A DNA stretch of 64,000 nt, from contig DBFP01000018.1 in the NCBI GenBank assembly GCA_002294405.1, positions 3,203-67,202 on the forward strand, in the 5' to 3' direction. Below, in pieces: positions 35,458 through 44,364 of this stretch; the first letter of the stretch is position 1; the number at the start of each line of letters is the position of its first letter. The notes under the pieces were generated by a model. The model worked only from the letters and a program-made list of their open reading frames with translations, did not search any database and was not told the origin of the DNA. The stretch is from Anaerolineales bacterium UBA877 (GTDB lineage: Bacteria > Chloroflexota > Anaerolineae > Anaerolineales > Villigracilaceae). A program made the position numbers and the translations under genes.

Positions 35458-36303
35458 TCAAATTATCGATTTCAGGGCATCCCGGATAGCTTCAAACCCG
35501 CACTGCCCGCTGGTAAAAACCGGGATGCCGAATGTTTTTATCGGGTCCGGGTGGGACAGCAGGAAAACCGTCATGGAAAGCTGGGCGAGAACCACGCAAC
35601 CGAGTTCTTCAGCCTGAACATGCTTGCGGATTGTCTCCGCCAGGATGGCATTGTGCTGCTCAACATCTGCATTTGCCAGGCAGTCCCAGGCTTTCTCGAC
35701 CAGGGTGCCTTCCATGCTGACCGTGTGACCGGTTTCCCGGGCAACTTCACCGAGCAGCGCCATTGTGCTGTCCACTGTCGGACCATGAGTGGCAACCACC
35801 AGGATCTTCCCCCCGTGGTCAAGGGCGCGTTCCATCATCGGACGGTCGATCTGGTAGACGGGGACTCCATAAGGGCGGAGCGCTTCCTGGACAAGCGGGT
35901 AAGCACGGTTCATGGTGGAGCAGGTTATCAGGACGGCATCTACTTGTCCAAGTTCCACCAGGTCGATGGCGTAGCGTTTAAAGGCAGACAGGTTGGCATC
36001 AGGCAGGGACGGCAGCCCGGCAGAATGTGCCTGCATAAAATTGATCTGAACTGCCTCGTTGCCGACGTTGACCAGGTGAATCCCAGGCAGGTATATGCGC
36101 CCGAAGTAATTCGCCCACAAGGTGATCCAGGAAGAGCCATTGAGCAATCCAAGCCTCTTCCCCACCAGGCGCGGGTCTCCATGTGGCTCTGGGTTTGTGT
36201 GGGCTACACCGGTAACGCGCAAATAATCAGAAAAAAGCCGGATGGCATCTGCGGCAGAGAGATTGGAGTCTGGATTCTTTCTAATTGCCCGCCCTCGGGT
36301 CAT
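35458..36303 (-). CDS. Asp/Glu/hydantoin racemase-family protein
   Basis: 281 residues. Two active-site cysteines typical of the family are in LITCSTMNRAYP and FTSGQCGFEAI, with VATHGPTVDSTMALL and VLAQLSMTVFL between. Such enzymes racemise Asp, Glu or hydantoins or isomerise maleate. Its ATG overlaps the stop of the transketolase C-terminal subunit gene, so it is co-translated with carbon metabolism genes. Substrate unknown. Confidence 0.85.
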   Translation of the reverse strand: MTRGRAIRKNPDSNLSAADAIRLFSDYLRVTGVAHTNPEPHGDPRLVGKRLGLLNGSSWITLWANYFGRIYLPGIHLVNVGNEAVQINFMQAHSAGLPSLPDANLSAFKRYAIDLVELGQVDAVLITCSTMNRAYPLVQEALRPYGVPVYQIDRPMMERALDHGGKILVVATHGPTVDSTMALLGEVARETGHTVSMEGTLVEKAWDCLANADVEQHNAILAETIRKHVQAEELGCVVLAQLSMTVFLLSHPDPIKTFGIPVFTSGQCGFEAIRDALKSII

Positions 36304-37268
36304 CCCGTCCGCCTGGTCTTTTTTGCATATACCATCTGGGCAGCCTTAGCGATGTCTTCCGGGAGCATCCCGTGGATGCGGAAAAGATCGCCGATGCTTC
36401 CGCTGGTTACAAAGCGGTCTCGAACCCCGATTCGGGCGAGTGGGACCGGTGTAGTTTCTGCCAATGTCTCGGCAACTGCCGATCCGAACCCTCCGATGAT
36501 TGAGGCATTTTCGGCGGATACGGCGCAACCGGTCTTGTCAACTGAGTTGGCAATCATTTCCCGGTCGATCGGCTTGATTGAGGCCAGGTGGATGACTTCA
36601 GCATTCAGTCCCTGTTTCTCAAGCAACTCGGCTGCCTTTATACAGAAGGCAGTCATCATTCCTGTGCCAAACAGGGTTACATCATTCCCGGGTCTTAATA
36701 TCTCGCCTTTTCCCCATTCGAAGCTGTGTTCGAATTTAAACAAGTCAGGAAAGGTATAGCGGGCAACCCGGAAATAAACCGGGCCTTCTGTTTCAATTGC
36801 CGCGCGCATAATTGCGCGCATATCGGCATTATCGCCTGGGTCAGCCACGCGCATGTTCGGCAGCGAGCGCATTACAGCGATGTCCTCGATGCAATTATGG
36901 GAGGTACCCGCACGGCTGGTCGGCAGACCAACGTACGACCCGGGGATCTTGACGTTAAGCGCCGGGTAGCAAATCGATATGGCGACCTGGTCAAGGGCAC
37001 GGCGGGTGGCGAATGCTGCGAAGGTGCAGGGGAATGGGACGAAACCTTCCAACGCCAGCCCGGCACTGATCCCGAATAGATTCTGCTCGGCGATACCCAC
37101 CTGGAGGAATCGGTCCGGGTAGGAGGATTTGAAATAACCAGCCTTTGACGAAGTGTGCAGATCCGCGTCCAATACAAGCATACGGGGATATTCCCCGCCC
37201 AATTGCACCAGCATCTGACCAAAAACATCCCGCATTTCAAGGGAGGGAGTTGGATTATTCCCCGCCAT
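36300..37268 (-). CDS. Transketolase C-terminal subunit
   Basis: 322 residues from the ATG at 37268, which has AAGGAG 8 bases upstream and overlaps the end of the N-terminal subunit gene by 14 bases. The open frame extends further 5' but that part only shadows the other subunit. MRDVFGQMLVQLGG, the conserved GIAEQNLFGISAGLALEG, and PGSYVGLPTSRAGTSHNCIEDI are the pyrimidine-binding and C-terminal domains. With the partner gene it makes a split transketolase for pentose phosphate interconversion. Confidence 0.93.
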   Translation of the reverse strand: MAGNNPTPSLEMRDVFGQMLVQLGGEYPRMLVLDADLHTSSKAGYFKSSYPDRFLQVGIAEQNLFGISAGLALEGFVPFPCTFAAFATRRALDQVAISICYPALNVKIPGSYVGLPTSRAGTSHNCIEDIAVMRSLPNMRVADPGDNADMRAIMRAAIETEGPVYFRVARYTFPDLFKFEHSFEWGKGEILRPGNDVTLFGTGMMTAFCIKAAELLEKQGLNAEVIHLASIKPIDREMIANSVDKTGCAVSAENASIIGGFGSAVAETLAETTPVPLARIGVRDRFVTSGSIGDLFRIHGMLPEDIAKAAQMVYAKKTRRTG

Positions 37269-38166
37269 AGAAGGTCTCCTTCTCCCGCTCATCGCCCAGC
37301 TTGCTATAACCCAGCTCGGGTCGGTTGTAGCGGCGGGAAAGTTCGCGCAACATGGCGTCGGCGATCTCCGGTTCGGGGGCGTGGGTGTGCCATTTGTAAT
37401 TGAACTCGGCCATCTCAATGCCGCGTCCTTTGACGGTATGGGCGATCACGACAATTGGTTTGCCGCGCGGCTGGGTCCAGCGCGCCCGGTAGAATACCTC
37501 GCTAAGTGCTTCCAGGTCATGACCATCCACCTCAAGCACGTCCCAACCGAAAGCAGCCCATTTATCCACCAGCGGTTCGATACCCATCAAGTTCCAGACA
37601 AATCCTTTGGCCATCACCTTGTTGTAATCGACCACAGCGACCAGGTTGTCGAGGTGGTAATGCGCCGCCGCCATGGCTGCTTCCCATACGTTGCCCTCGT
37701 TGAGCTCTCCATCTCCCATCAGGCAGAAGACCCGGGATCGCGGGTTTTCTTTAAGACGCAGTCCATATGCGCAGCCGACAGCCACCGAAAGACCCATCCC
37801 TAGTGGTCCGCCGGACGATTCGATTCCCGATGTGCGCCTCATGTCGGTGTGTCCTTCTAGGCCGTCAGGCTCACAATAAGTGTAAATATGATCCAAGGGA
37901 TATAAGCCCTTTAATGCAAGGGTGGCATAAAGGGCTGGCGAGGTATGTGCCTTTGAAAGGATCAACCTGTCGCGCCCTTCCCATTTTGGATTTTTTGGAT
38001 CGATACCCATCACCTGGAAATAAAGGACCGCCAGGATGTCAGCCATGGATAACGATCCGCCTGGATGCCCCCAGCGAGCGTAAGTGATCATCTCGATCGA
38101 AAGCCGTCGAATTTGGTAAGCGGCTTCCTCCAACTCGATTTTTAGTTCAGGGGTCCAGGCGTCCAT
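37255..38166 (-). CDS. Transketolase N-terminal subunit
   Basis: 303 residues. The thiamine-diphosphate and Mg2+ motif is GDGELNEGNVWEAAMAAAHY ending at VDYNK, and GHPGGSLSMADILAVLYF is the N-terminal signature; HTVKGRGIEMAE closes the domain. It needs the C-terminal subunit encoded next. Position between an M24-like gene and the racemase, inside the sugar cluster, fits pentose use. Confidence 0.95.
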   Translation of the reverse strand: MDAWTPELKIELEEAAYQIRRLSIEMITYARWGHPGGSLSMADILAVLYFQVMGIDPKNPKWEGRDRLILSKAHTSPALYATLALKGLYPLDHIYTYCEPDGLEGHTDMRRTSGIESSGGPLGMGLSVAVGCAYGLRLKENPRSRVFCLMGDGELNEGNVWEAAMAAAHYHLDNLVAVVDYNKVMAKGFVWNLMGIEPLVDKWAAFGWDVLEVDGHDLEALSEVFYRARWTQPRGKPIVVIAHTVKGRGIEMAEFNYKWHTHAPEPEIADAMLRELSRRYNRPELGYSKLGDEREKETFYGGE

Positions 38167-38168
38167 CT

Positions 38169-39533
38169 TTATAAACCCCTTCCCACCAGGGACTGAACGT
38201 TCAGGGGCAGCGAACTAAAATTCTCAACCCGGTCCCCGAATTTGCCCAGGGTGTTTTCAATGACCAGGTAATCCAGGTCCGGTAAGATCACTTCGTTCCA
38301 GTGGTCTCCGATGCCCCGGAGGGCGACGTCCAGCATGGTGACAATCTGGTTTCCCAGAGGTTCGGTTGAGTCCAGCGTTATGGCGCCGAAAAACTCCTGG
38401 CATTCGGTATAACCGGAGTTGTGAGTACCGGTATAAGGCTTGAGCGTTTCCAGCTGAATAGACTTGCCGGTTCGCTTGGACGCCTCCGCACTGTGCGCGG
38501 CAAAGAATTCGACTAAGGCCTGCTCCTGCAGTCTGGCCGGCAGCCCTTCTTTTGCCACTCGGCTATAAGCCTGCTCGCCAACCTGGTAAGCCTGTTCGAG
38601 GAAATCGAACCAGTATTGTTGACCCGGCGTTACCTCGGATGGTCGATCGACGGCTACCAGCGAGCGACGCACGCAGGCGTTCAACCCGTCGCGCTTAGGG
38701 GCTACGCCCAGATGAACATACTCTCCGGTGCGGATATGCCGATTGAGCGCCTTGCCGATCAGGGTGCGGTTGGCCTCACCGGCAGTGACCATCACGTCCC
38801 AGCCATTCTCCTCAGAACCGAGCTCCTTGGCTACCCAGTAAGCCCAGCCGGCCACCTGGGTTTCCAGCAATCCCGGGCGGAGCACAGCCAGCATTACGCG
38901 CATCATTGTATCTCCGATTATTGCCGCATCCCGGATAAGGGCCATCTCTATGTCCGATTTCTCGTAGCGGATGCGCTGGTACAGCTCCTGGGCATCGACC
39001 ACATTCTCAGGACTGACGATCTTTTCCAGGGCAGCCACAATTCCAGCAGGGACCACCTGTCGGGGGGTAAGCAGTCCGATCTGCTTCACTTTGCTCCCGG
39101 CTGCCTCGTCGAGCACATCCTCCAGCCGCTCTGCCCGGATGGGGTATTTTTCATCAGCCAGCTGGAGCAATTCAACTTTATGTACTTTGGCATTTGCGCG
39201 TGGAGCAAGCTGTTCAGATACATACCCGCCCTCCAGGCCAGCAATCAAATGGAAACCCGTCCTACCGATTGCACCAGCAACCTGCTCGATCGTGATATTT
39301 GTGTTTCCGCCCAGATACGGTACGTCACCATCGTAATGTTCGTCGGAGAAAACAAAACCGACGTCCAATCCAGCCTGATCCAATGAATGCCAAACAGACG
39401 ATTGGCGACGGGAAAATTCTTGCGGGGGGACTGCCAGGCTTTTATCGATCCCCGAGCAATTCGTCAGCACGTCCAGAATTTTTGGGAAATCCTCGCTTAA
39501 TTCCTTACGGCGCGAAATATCAATACCGGTCAT
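38169..39533 (-). CDS. M24 'pita-bread' fold protein without metal ligands
   Basis: 454 residues. An N-terminal creatinase/prolidase-like domain (about 40-190, with HYDGDVPYLGGNTNITIEQV) and a C-terminal M24-like domain (about 200-450). The usual metal-binding Asp pair is absent: the segment reads TGEYVHLGVAPKRDGLNACV where peptidases have D-x-G...D, and the later segment is YTGTHNSGYTECQEF instead of GHGxG. Creatinase also lacks metals and reads GDILSLN at the first site. So this is a non-peptidase member, possibly a creatinase-like amidine or ester hydrolase. The start has GAGAGGA upstream. Confidence 0.8.
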   Translation of the reverse strand: MTGIDISRRKELSEDFPKILDVLTNCSGIDKSLAVPPQEFSRRQSSVWHSLDQAGLDVGFVFSDEHYDGDVPYLGGNTNITIEQVAGAIGRTGFHLIAGLEGGYVSEQLAPRANAKVHKVELLQLADEKYPIRAERLEDVLDEAAGSKVKQIGLLTPRQVVPAGIVAALEKIVSPENVVDAQELYQRIRYEKSDIEMALIRDAAIIGDTMMRVMLAVLRPGLLETQVAGWAYWVAKELGSEENGWDVMVTAGEANRTLIGKALNRHIRTGEYVHLGVAPKRDGLNACVRRSLVAVDRPSEVTPGQQYWFDFLEQAYQVGEQAYSRVAKEGLPARLQEQALVEFFAAHSAEASKRTGKSIQLETLKPYTGTHNSGYTECQEFFGAITLDSTEPLGNQIVTMLDVALRGIGDHWNEVILPDLDYLVIENTLGKFGDRVENFSSLPLNVQSLVGRGL

Positions 39534-39564
39534 GCAATCCTCTCAATTGTTGGTGCAGGATTAT

Positions 39565-40968
39565 TTATATGGCTAAATTAATTTGCTGTTCTTTTTTGAT
39601 AATCTTTACCAACTGCAGGCGCGGGGAACAGTTTTTAAACTGAAAGCTTGCCATCAATTCCTCGATCTCATCGAAGTCAAGACCCTGGAGAAGCGGGAAG
39701 AAATCCTCTATCAGCGGTTCAGCCAGGAGAATGTGACGTACGGTCCGATTGATCAGCCACTGGGCATCGAAAGGAAAAGGTTTATAGTCCGGGAAAAATT
39801 CTGCAAAGGTCTGCTCGATGGGTTCCATAATATGGCGGACATTTTCATCCGACCCTCCCCATGAATCCACACCCAACAAGGTTTTCTTATCCAGGACAGG
39901 CTGGATTTTTTGAACCCATTTTGAATTGGCGAGCAACCCCACTACACCATGCAGTCCCAAGTCTTTATACGTCCAAAGACACCAGTTTGCACCCAGGTCT
40001 TTATAAAATGATAGTTGATCTTCAAGAATTTGGTAGCGCATGCCATCTTTTTTGGGATCTCCGGTATAAACCGGACCAAACTCCCCCACCCAAATTGGGG
40101 TTTTATTTTCAATCATATATTGGCAGGACTCCATTAATTTGGCATGCAAGACCTCTTTATCGAAATACTCACCCCGGGAGAAACCAGGGTATTCTCCACC
40201 GTCGATAAATCCTGGAACGGCATAATTATGCAGGGTGTACACGATGTTTGGCAAGGGGGGACCAAGTACAGAAAAATCCTGGGAGTAGCGGTTCCCTTCA
40301 AGGAAGATAATATGATTCGGGTCGATCTTCCGTATTGCCGCGACCACCCGCCGATAAAACGCGTCTAGCACTTCGCCGGAAGGATCGGAAGGCTCGTTAA
40401 GCGGGTCATAGCCAGCCACCCATGGATTATCCTTGTAACGATCAGCAATGATTTCCCAGAGCCAGACTGCGCGGTCCTGGAAATGTTTATGCTGCCAGAA
40501 TAACGCCTGTTGCGAGGGATTATCGGAATGCCAATCTTGATTCTGGTATCCCGCAGCCGCATGCAGGTCGAGGACGGTGTATATTTCGTGGTCAGCGCAG
40601 ATATTGATCACCCGGTCGAGATGTTTCAGACCGGCTTCACGAATTACCATCGGGTCCATGTCGTCTTCAAAGTGCCGGTAATTGAACGGCAGGCGAACTA
40701 GGTTAAGCCCCAGAGACTGAATGAAGTGTGCATCTTCATCCGAAAAGAAATATTCGAGATAGCGTTCGAATAAGAAATCTGCTTTCTCCTTCCCCAGGGC
40801 ACGACATACCACCTGGCGGAATGCATTCTCATTTGCTGGAAAACCGGTAATAAAGTTTTCCATGTTCATCCAGCCACCCAGACCGATGCCGTGGAGGGTC
40901 ACTACGTTTCCGATCTGGTTTTGGATCTGGTTCCCCTTTACCTTCAGGAAAGCATGATGATTGGGCAT
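39565..40968 (-). CDS. GH5-family glycosidase
   Basis: 467 residues. The (beta/alpha)8 barrel of clan A has the acid/base Glu in YDPLNEPSDPSG and the nucleophile Glu in WVGEFGPVYTG, with LHGIGLGGWMNMENF at the N-terminus and NLVRLPFNYRHF. About 100 extra C-terminal residues are of unknown role. No signal peptide, so cytoplasmic. Specificity (gluco-, manno- or xylo-) cannot be told. AAAGGA precedes the ATG. It follows the ABC permeases by 56 bases. Confidence 0.9.
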   Translation of the reverse strand: MPNHHAFLKVKGNQIQNQIGNVVTLHGIGLGGWMNMENFITGFPANENAFRQVVCRALGKEKADFLFERYLEYFFSDEDAHFIQSLGLNLVRLPFNYRHFEDDMDPMVIREAGLKHLDRVINICADHEIYTVLDLHAAAGYQNQDWHSDNPSQQALFWQHKHFQDRAVWLWEIIADRYKDNPWVAGYDPLNEPSDPSGEVLDAFYRRVVAAIRKIDPNHIIFLEGNRYSQDFSVLGPPLPNIVYTLHNYAVPGFIDGGEYPGFSRGEYFDKEVLHAKLMESCQYMIENKTPIWVGEFGPVYTGDPKKDGMRYQILEDQLSFYKDLGANWCLWTYKDLGLHGVVGLLANSKWVQKIQPVLDKKTLLGVDSWGGSDENVRHIMEPIEQTFAEFFPDYKPFPFDAQWLINRTVRHILLAEPLIEDFFPLLQGLDFDEIEELMASFQFKNCSPRLQLVKIIKKEQQINLAI

Positions 40969-41023
40969 GAACGCATCCTTTAGGAAGTTAATATTGCCTG
41001 GACATGTATTTCAGCCAAAGGGC

Positions 41024-41887
41024 CTACTCCTTTATGGCTCCCGCCAGCATGCCGCTCATGATTTTATCCTGGAAAAAGATGAATACAACATAAACCGGGA
41101 TTATGCTGATTAGGACACCTGCAGCGATCAATCCAAAATCAACTGTTCGCTGGTTGGCTCGGAGCAGTGCCAGAGCGAGCTGGATGGTGCGGTTGTTAGA
41201 ATCCATCAGGATTAAAGCAAACAAGTATTCATTCCAGATCCCGATAAAATTCAAAACCAGAACGGTAAGTATTCCTGGTGAACAAAGAGGGAAGAAAATA
41301 TAGATAATGATTTGCAGCACATTACCCCCATCCATTACCGCGCTCTCTTCCAGTTCGCGTGGTAGCTTTCTCATGAAACCGGACAGGAGGATCATCGATA
41401 TTGGCAGGTTGAAAGCCGGGTAAAGGATCACCAGGGCGATCGGATGGTAAAGCAATCCAGCTTTTGCAGTCATCATGTAGATTGGCATCAAGATTGCAAG
41501 ACCAGGGATGAGGAACCCAAGGCTGAAAATCGACTCCACGAGTGTAGATAAGCGGGTCTGAATGCGAGCGACGGCATACGCAGCTGGAAATGCGAGGAGA
41601 AGGGTCAGCACCTCTGCCCCAGTGGTGATCCCTGCGGAGATTAACCCCGCACGTAAAAGATGGACGTTGACCTGTGCCTGGATGAATTTCGAGAAATCCA
41701 ACGCGGCCGGTAAGGCCAGTGGAGTCAATATAATCTGTGAATTATTCTTAAAGGCGGAGACAATGACAAAGTAAAGTGGGAGGATGATTAATACTGCATA
41801 GATGATCGAGAAGATGTATCCCCCGATTACGAAGAGATCAGAACTCCTCTGGATCCTTTTGGTGATGCGGATTAACCAGTTAAGCAT
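41024..41887 (-). CDS. ABC sugar permease, MalG type
   Basis: 287 residues with six hydrophobic segments and the cytoplasmic EAA loop ELEESAVMDGGNVLQIIIYIFFPLCSPG. The C-terminus IMSGMLAGAIKE is typical of CUT1 permeases. It pairs with the MalF-type gene 14 bases upstream. No ATPase gene is present, so a shared MsiK-like ATPase elsewhere is expected. Confidence 0.92.
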   Translation of the reverse strand: MLNWLIRITKRIQRSSDLFVIGGYIFSIIYAVLIILPLYFVIVSAFKNNSQIILTPLALPAALDFSKFIQAQVNVHLLRAGLISAGITTGAEVLTLLLAFPAAYAVARIQTRLSTLVESIFSLGFLIPGLAILMPIYMMTAKAGLLYHPIALVILYPAFNLPISMILLSGFMRKLPRELEESAVMDGGNVLQIIIYIFFPLCSPGILTVLVLNFIGIWNEYLFALILMDSNNRTIQLALALLRANQRTVDFGLIAAGVLISIIPVYVVFIFFQDKIMSGMLAGAIKE

Positions 41888-41900
41888 GCTCGTTTCTCCA

Positions 41901-42839
41901 TCAGTTTGACAATCGCGATGTAATCCTGCGAATCAGGACGATCACAACGATGCCGACGATAAAAATCATCACCCCCAAAGCCTGGCTGTATCCCAGCCGG
42001 TGAGAAAGGAAGGCCTGGTCGTACAAATAGAATCCCAGGGTAAAAGTCGCAGTCCCTGGTCCGCCTCCCGTTAAAAGGATCTGATAAGCTGCCCCCGAGA
42101 GAATACCGAGGAACTGCAGAATGGTTACCAAACCGATAAAATCTATCATAAGCGGGAAGGCAATTCTCCACATGATGGTCCAGTATCCCGCCCCGTCCAA
42201 CATGGCTGCCTCATATAACTCTTCTGGCAGATTGGCTAATGCTGCAAAAAACAATACACTGTTAAAACCAATCCCGCCCCAGATGTCAATCGCGATCAAC
42301 GCCCCCAGGGCGGTGGCTTGATTGCCAAGCCAGACCTTGGTGAGTCCAGACAACCCAACCGCGTTCAAAAAGGTGTTCAGCATACCATCCGGGCGATAAA
42401 GTCCCAGGAAAATCATCGCCAGTGCCGCGATTGAAAGCATCGCCGGGGAGAAAAATATGGTCCGAAAAATGCGATAGCCTGGTTTGCGCAGGCTTAGAAA
42501 AAAACCGAGCATAAACGCAAATGGAATAACTCCGAGGATCCCTGCCAGAAGGTAGATCCCGGTATTATGCAGCCCGATGGCAACTTTCGGGTCGTGAAAC
42601 AACCTCACGAAGTTATCCAGGAAAATGAACTTCTTGGGCATGTTTAATGAGTTCCAGCTCGTGGTGCTGATATAAAACATATTCAGCAATGGCCAAAGCA
42701 TAAAGCTCAAAAACCAAACCAAGGCTGGGGCTACCAAGAAGATGAAGGTAATCCGCCGCCGCCGTGCGTTGCGCCGGCCGTATTCAGCATTGGAAAAGAT
42801 CCTTCTTTCAATCGGGATTTTCTTTTCTGAATGGATCAT
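41901..42839 (-). CDS. ABC sugar permease, MalF type
   Basis: 312 residues from the ATG at 42839 (GAGGA upstream; two codons earlier is another ATG). Six hydrophobic segments follow an N-terminal basic stretch, and the EAA loop reads PEELYEAAMLDGAGYWTIMWRIAFPLM. With the MalG-type gene and the lipoprotein gene it forms a CUT1 carbohydrate importer. A strong hairpin lies between it and the binding protein gene. Confidence 0.92.
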   Translation of the reverse strand: MIHSEKKIPIERRIFSNAEYGRRNARRRRITFIFLVAPALVWFLSFMLWPLLNMFYISTTSWNSLNMPKKFIFLDNFVRLFHDPKVAIGLHNTGIYLLAGILGVIPFAFMLGFFLSLRKPGYRIFRTIFFSPAMLSIAALAMIFLGLYRPDGMLNTFLNAVGLSGLTKVWLGNQATALGALIAIDIWGGIGFNSVLFFAALANLPEELYEAAMLDGAGYWTIMWRIAFPLMIDFIGLVTILQFLGILSGAAYQILLTGGGPGTATFTLGFYLYDQAFLSHRLGYSQALGVMIFIVGIVVIVLIRRITSRLSN

Positions 42840-42854
42840 CGCCATCCTCAGTGG

Positions 42855-42891
42855 AATTGGGGCACGGGAGTAAAATTCCCGTGCCCCAATT
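42855..42891 (-). terminator. Intercistronic 15-bp hairpin
   Basis: ATTGGGGCACGGGA (42856-42869) pairs perfectly with TCCCGTGCCCCAAT (42877-42890), and 42855/42891 adds one more pair; the loop is GTAAAAT. It sits between the SBP stop and the permease start. Such hairpins let the binding protein be made in excess of the permeases; it may be a partial terminator or 3'-end stabiliser. Confidence 0.75.
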
Positions 42892-42912
42892 TTTGAAAAA
42901 GTGAAAAAGAGA

Positions 42913-44247
42913 CTACTTGATCGCCGCGTAAGCTGCGGTCAGGTCGGCCAGGATCTTTTCTGCGGTCGTGCCAGGTGCAAATGCTTCCTGGGTAATGCGT
43001 CCTATATCTGTACCAACTGACGCGGGTATTATTGTATCCAGGATCAAGGGCACATCTCCGATAGAAGGCAGGTCGAGGGCTGCAGCGACGAGCGGCGGGA
43101 GTGTGCTTTTATCGATGTTCACAACTTTAAGCGGCGGTGCCATGCCAGCCGGTACGAAGCGGGCGATGATATCCGGCTGGTACATGTACTGGATAAATCT
43201 CTTCACCGCGTCGATCTTGGCTGCACCATTGGGGGTGATGAAAATTCCTTTTGCAGTGAACCCGGAGAAATATACGGGGTGTTTCCATGGGGACCCTGTA
43301 GCCAATGGGAAGCCTGCGAGCTTAACATCAGGTGCCAGGGCTTCGCCAGCGGGGTCAGTGTAGCTCCATGACCCAAAATGTGACATGGGTACAGTGCCTG
43401 CAAAGAAGCGCGAATTCCCCGAGGGATAATCGACACCCTCCACGCCATCCACAAAGACCCCCGCGTCCCTTAATTGGACGAACAATTTGACACCGGCGAC
43501 GGCGCCTGGGATAGTCCAGTCACCCTTTCCAAACGCCTGAATGGTTTCTTCATCAGTCATCATGGATTCAACGATGAGGTTGAATAGTGCGCCTCCCATA
43601 CCATCGATTCCACTTGCTATGACTGGTCCCCCAATCCCTTTTTCACGAAACACCTTGGCGTCCGCGATCAACTGGTCCGTTGTGGTCGGAATATCCAGAC
43701 CGGCTTGTTTAAAGAGCTTCATGTTGTACCAGATCGGCCAGGTGAATCCTTCCAGCGGGAAGGCTCGAATCTTGCCATCCGCCTGGGTGAAATTTGCCAG
43801 GGCGACATCTGTGAATTTGCCATCCAGACCCCATTGCTGGATATAGTCATTAACTGGACCGGCTACACCGGAGTCAGCCCAGTTGAGAACACCATCAAAA
43901 AGCACCGAGAAGACCAGATCGGGTTCCTGGTTGGATGTGGAGGCAGTTTCCACTTTCAAGGGGATATCGGCGTCCACGTACACCTCATCCTTGATGATGA
44001 TGTCGGGATTGGCTGCCATGAAATCCTTGAAAACGGATTGAAGGGGAGCTCCTTTTGTATCATCCGGACCCCAGTTATGCCAGATGGTCAGTGTCACCGG
44101 TTGTGGAGGCACAGTCGGTGGTACAGCTGTCGGTGGGACAGCCGTATTGGGCGGCGCCGTTGTTGCCGGGGTACCGCCACAGGCCGTGAGGGCGATTGAA
44201 ATCACCACCAGCATTGAGATTGCCATCGAGATCAATTTTTTGTTCAT
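42913..44247 (-). CDS. Sugar-binding lipoprotein of ABC importer
   Basis: 444 residues. N-terminal MNKKLISMAISMLVVIS then a lipobox LTAC gives a lipid-anchored protein, followed by a Pro/Thr/Ala-rich linker (about 22-48) and a type-1 binding-protein fold for carbohydrates (TLTIWHNWGPDD, GFTWPIWYNMKLF). It delivers the substrate to the two permeases next in the operon. AAAGGA and GAGG are before the ATG. Confidence 0.93.
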   Translation of the reverse strand: MNKKLISMAISMLVVISIALTACGGTPATTAPPNTAVPPTAVPPTVPPQPVTLTIWHNWGPDDTKGAPLQSVFKDFMAANPDIIIKDEVYVDADIPLKVETASTSNQEPDLVFSVLFDGVLNWADSGVAGPVNDYIQQWGLDGKFTDVALANFTQADGKIRAFPLEGFTWPIWYNMKLFKQAGLDIPTTTDQLIADAKVFREKGIGGPVIASGIDGMGGALFNLIVESMMTDEETIQAFGKGDWTIPGAVAGVKLFVQLRDAGVFVDGVEGVDYPSGNSRFFAGTVPMSHFGSWSYTDPAGEALAPDVKLAGFPLATGSPWKHPVYFSGFTAKGIFITPNGAAKIDAVKRFIQYMYQPDIIARFVPAGMAPPLKVVNIDKSTLPPLVAAALDLPSIGDVPLILDTIIPASVGTDIGRITQEAFAPGTTAEKILADLTAAYAAIK

Positions 44248-44364
44248 CTTATCCTCTTTCCTTTCTTAGGGTTGACAGGATGGTTGAAATTAAGATCTTT
44301 TATAGTTTGCATTGAGAATATGTCATATGCGGCGGTTATCCTCTCTTCCAGAACTTCCAGCTGA

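Noticed and set aside
35551..36759. 402-codon plus-strand frame
   Set aside because: Runs antisense to the racemase and transketolase genes, with no recognisable domain.
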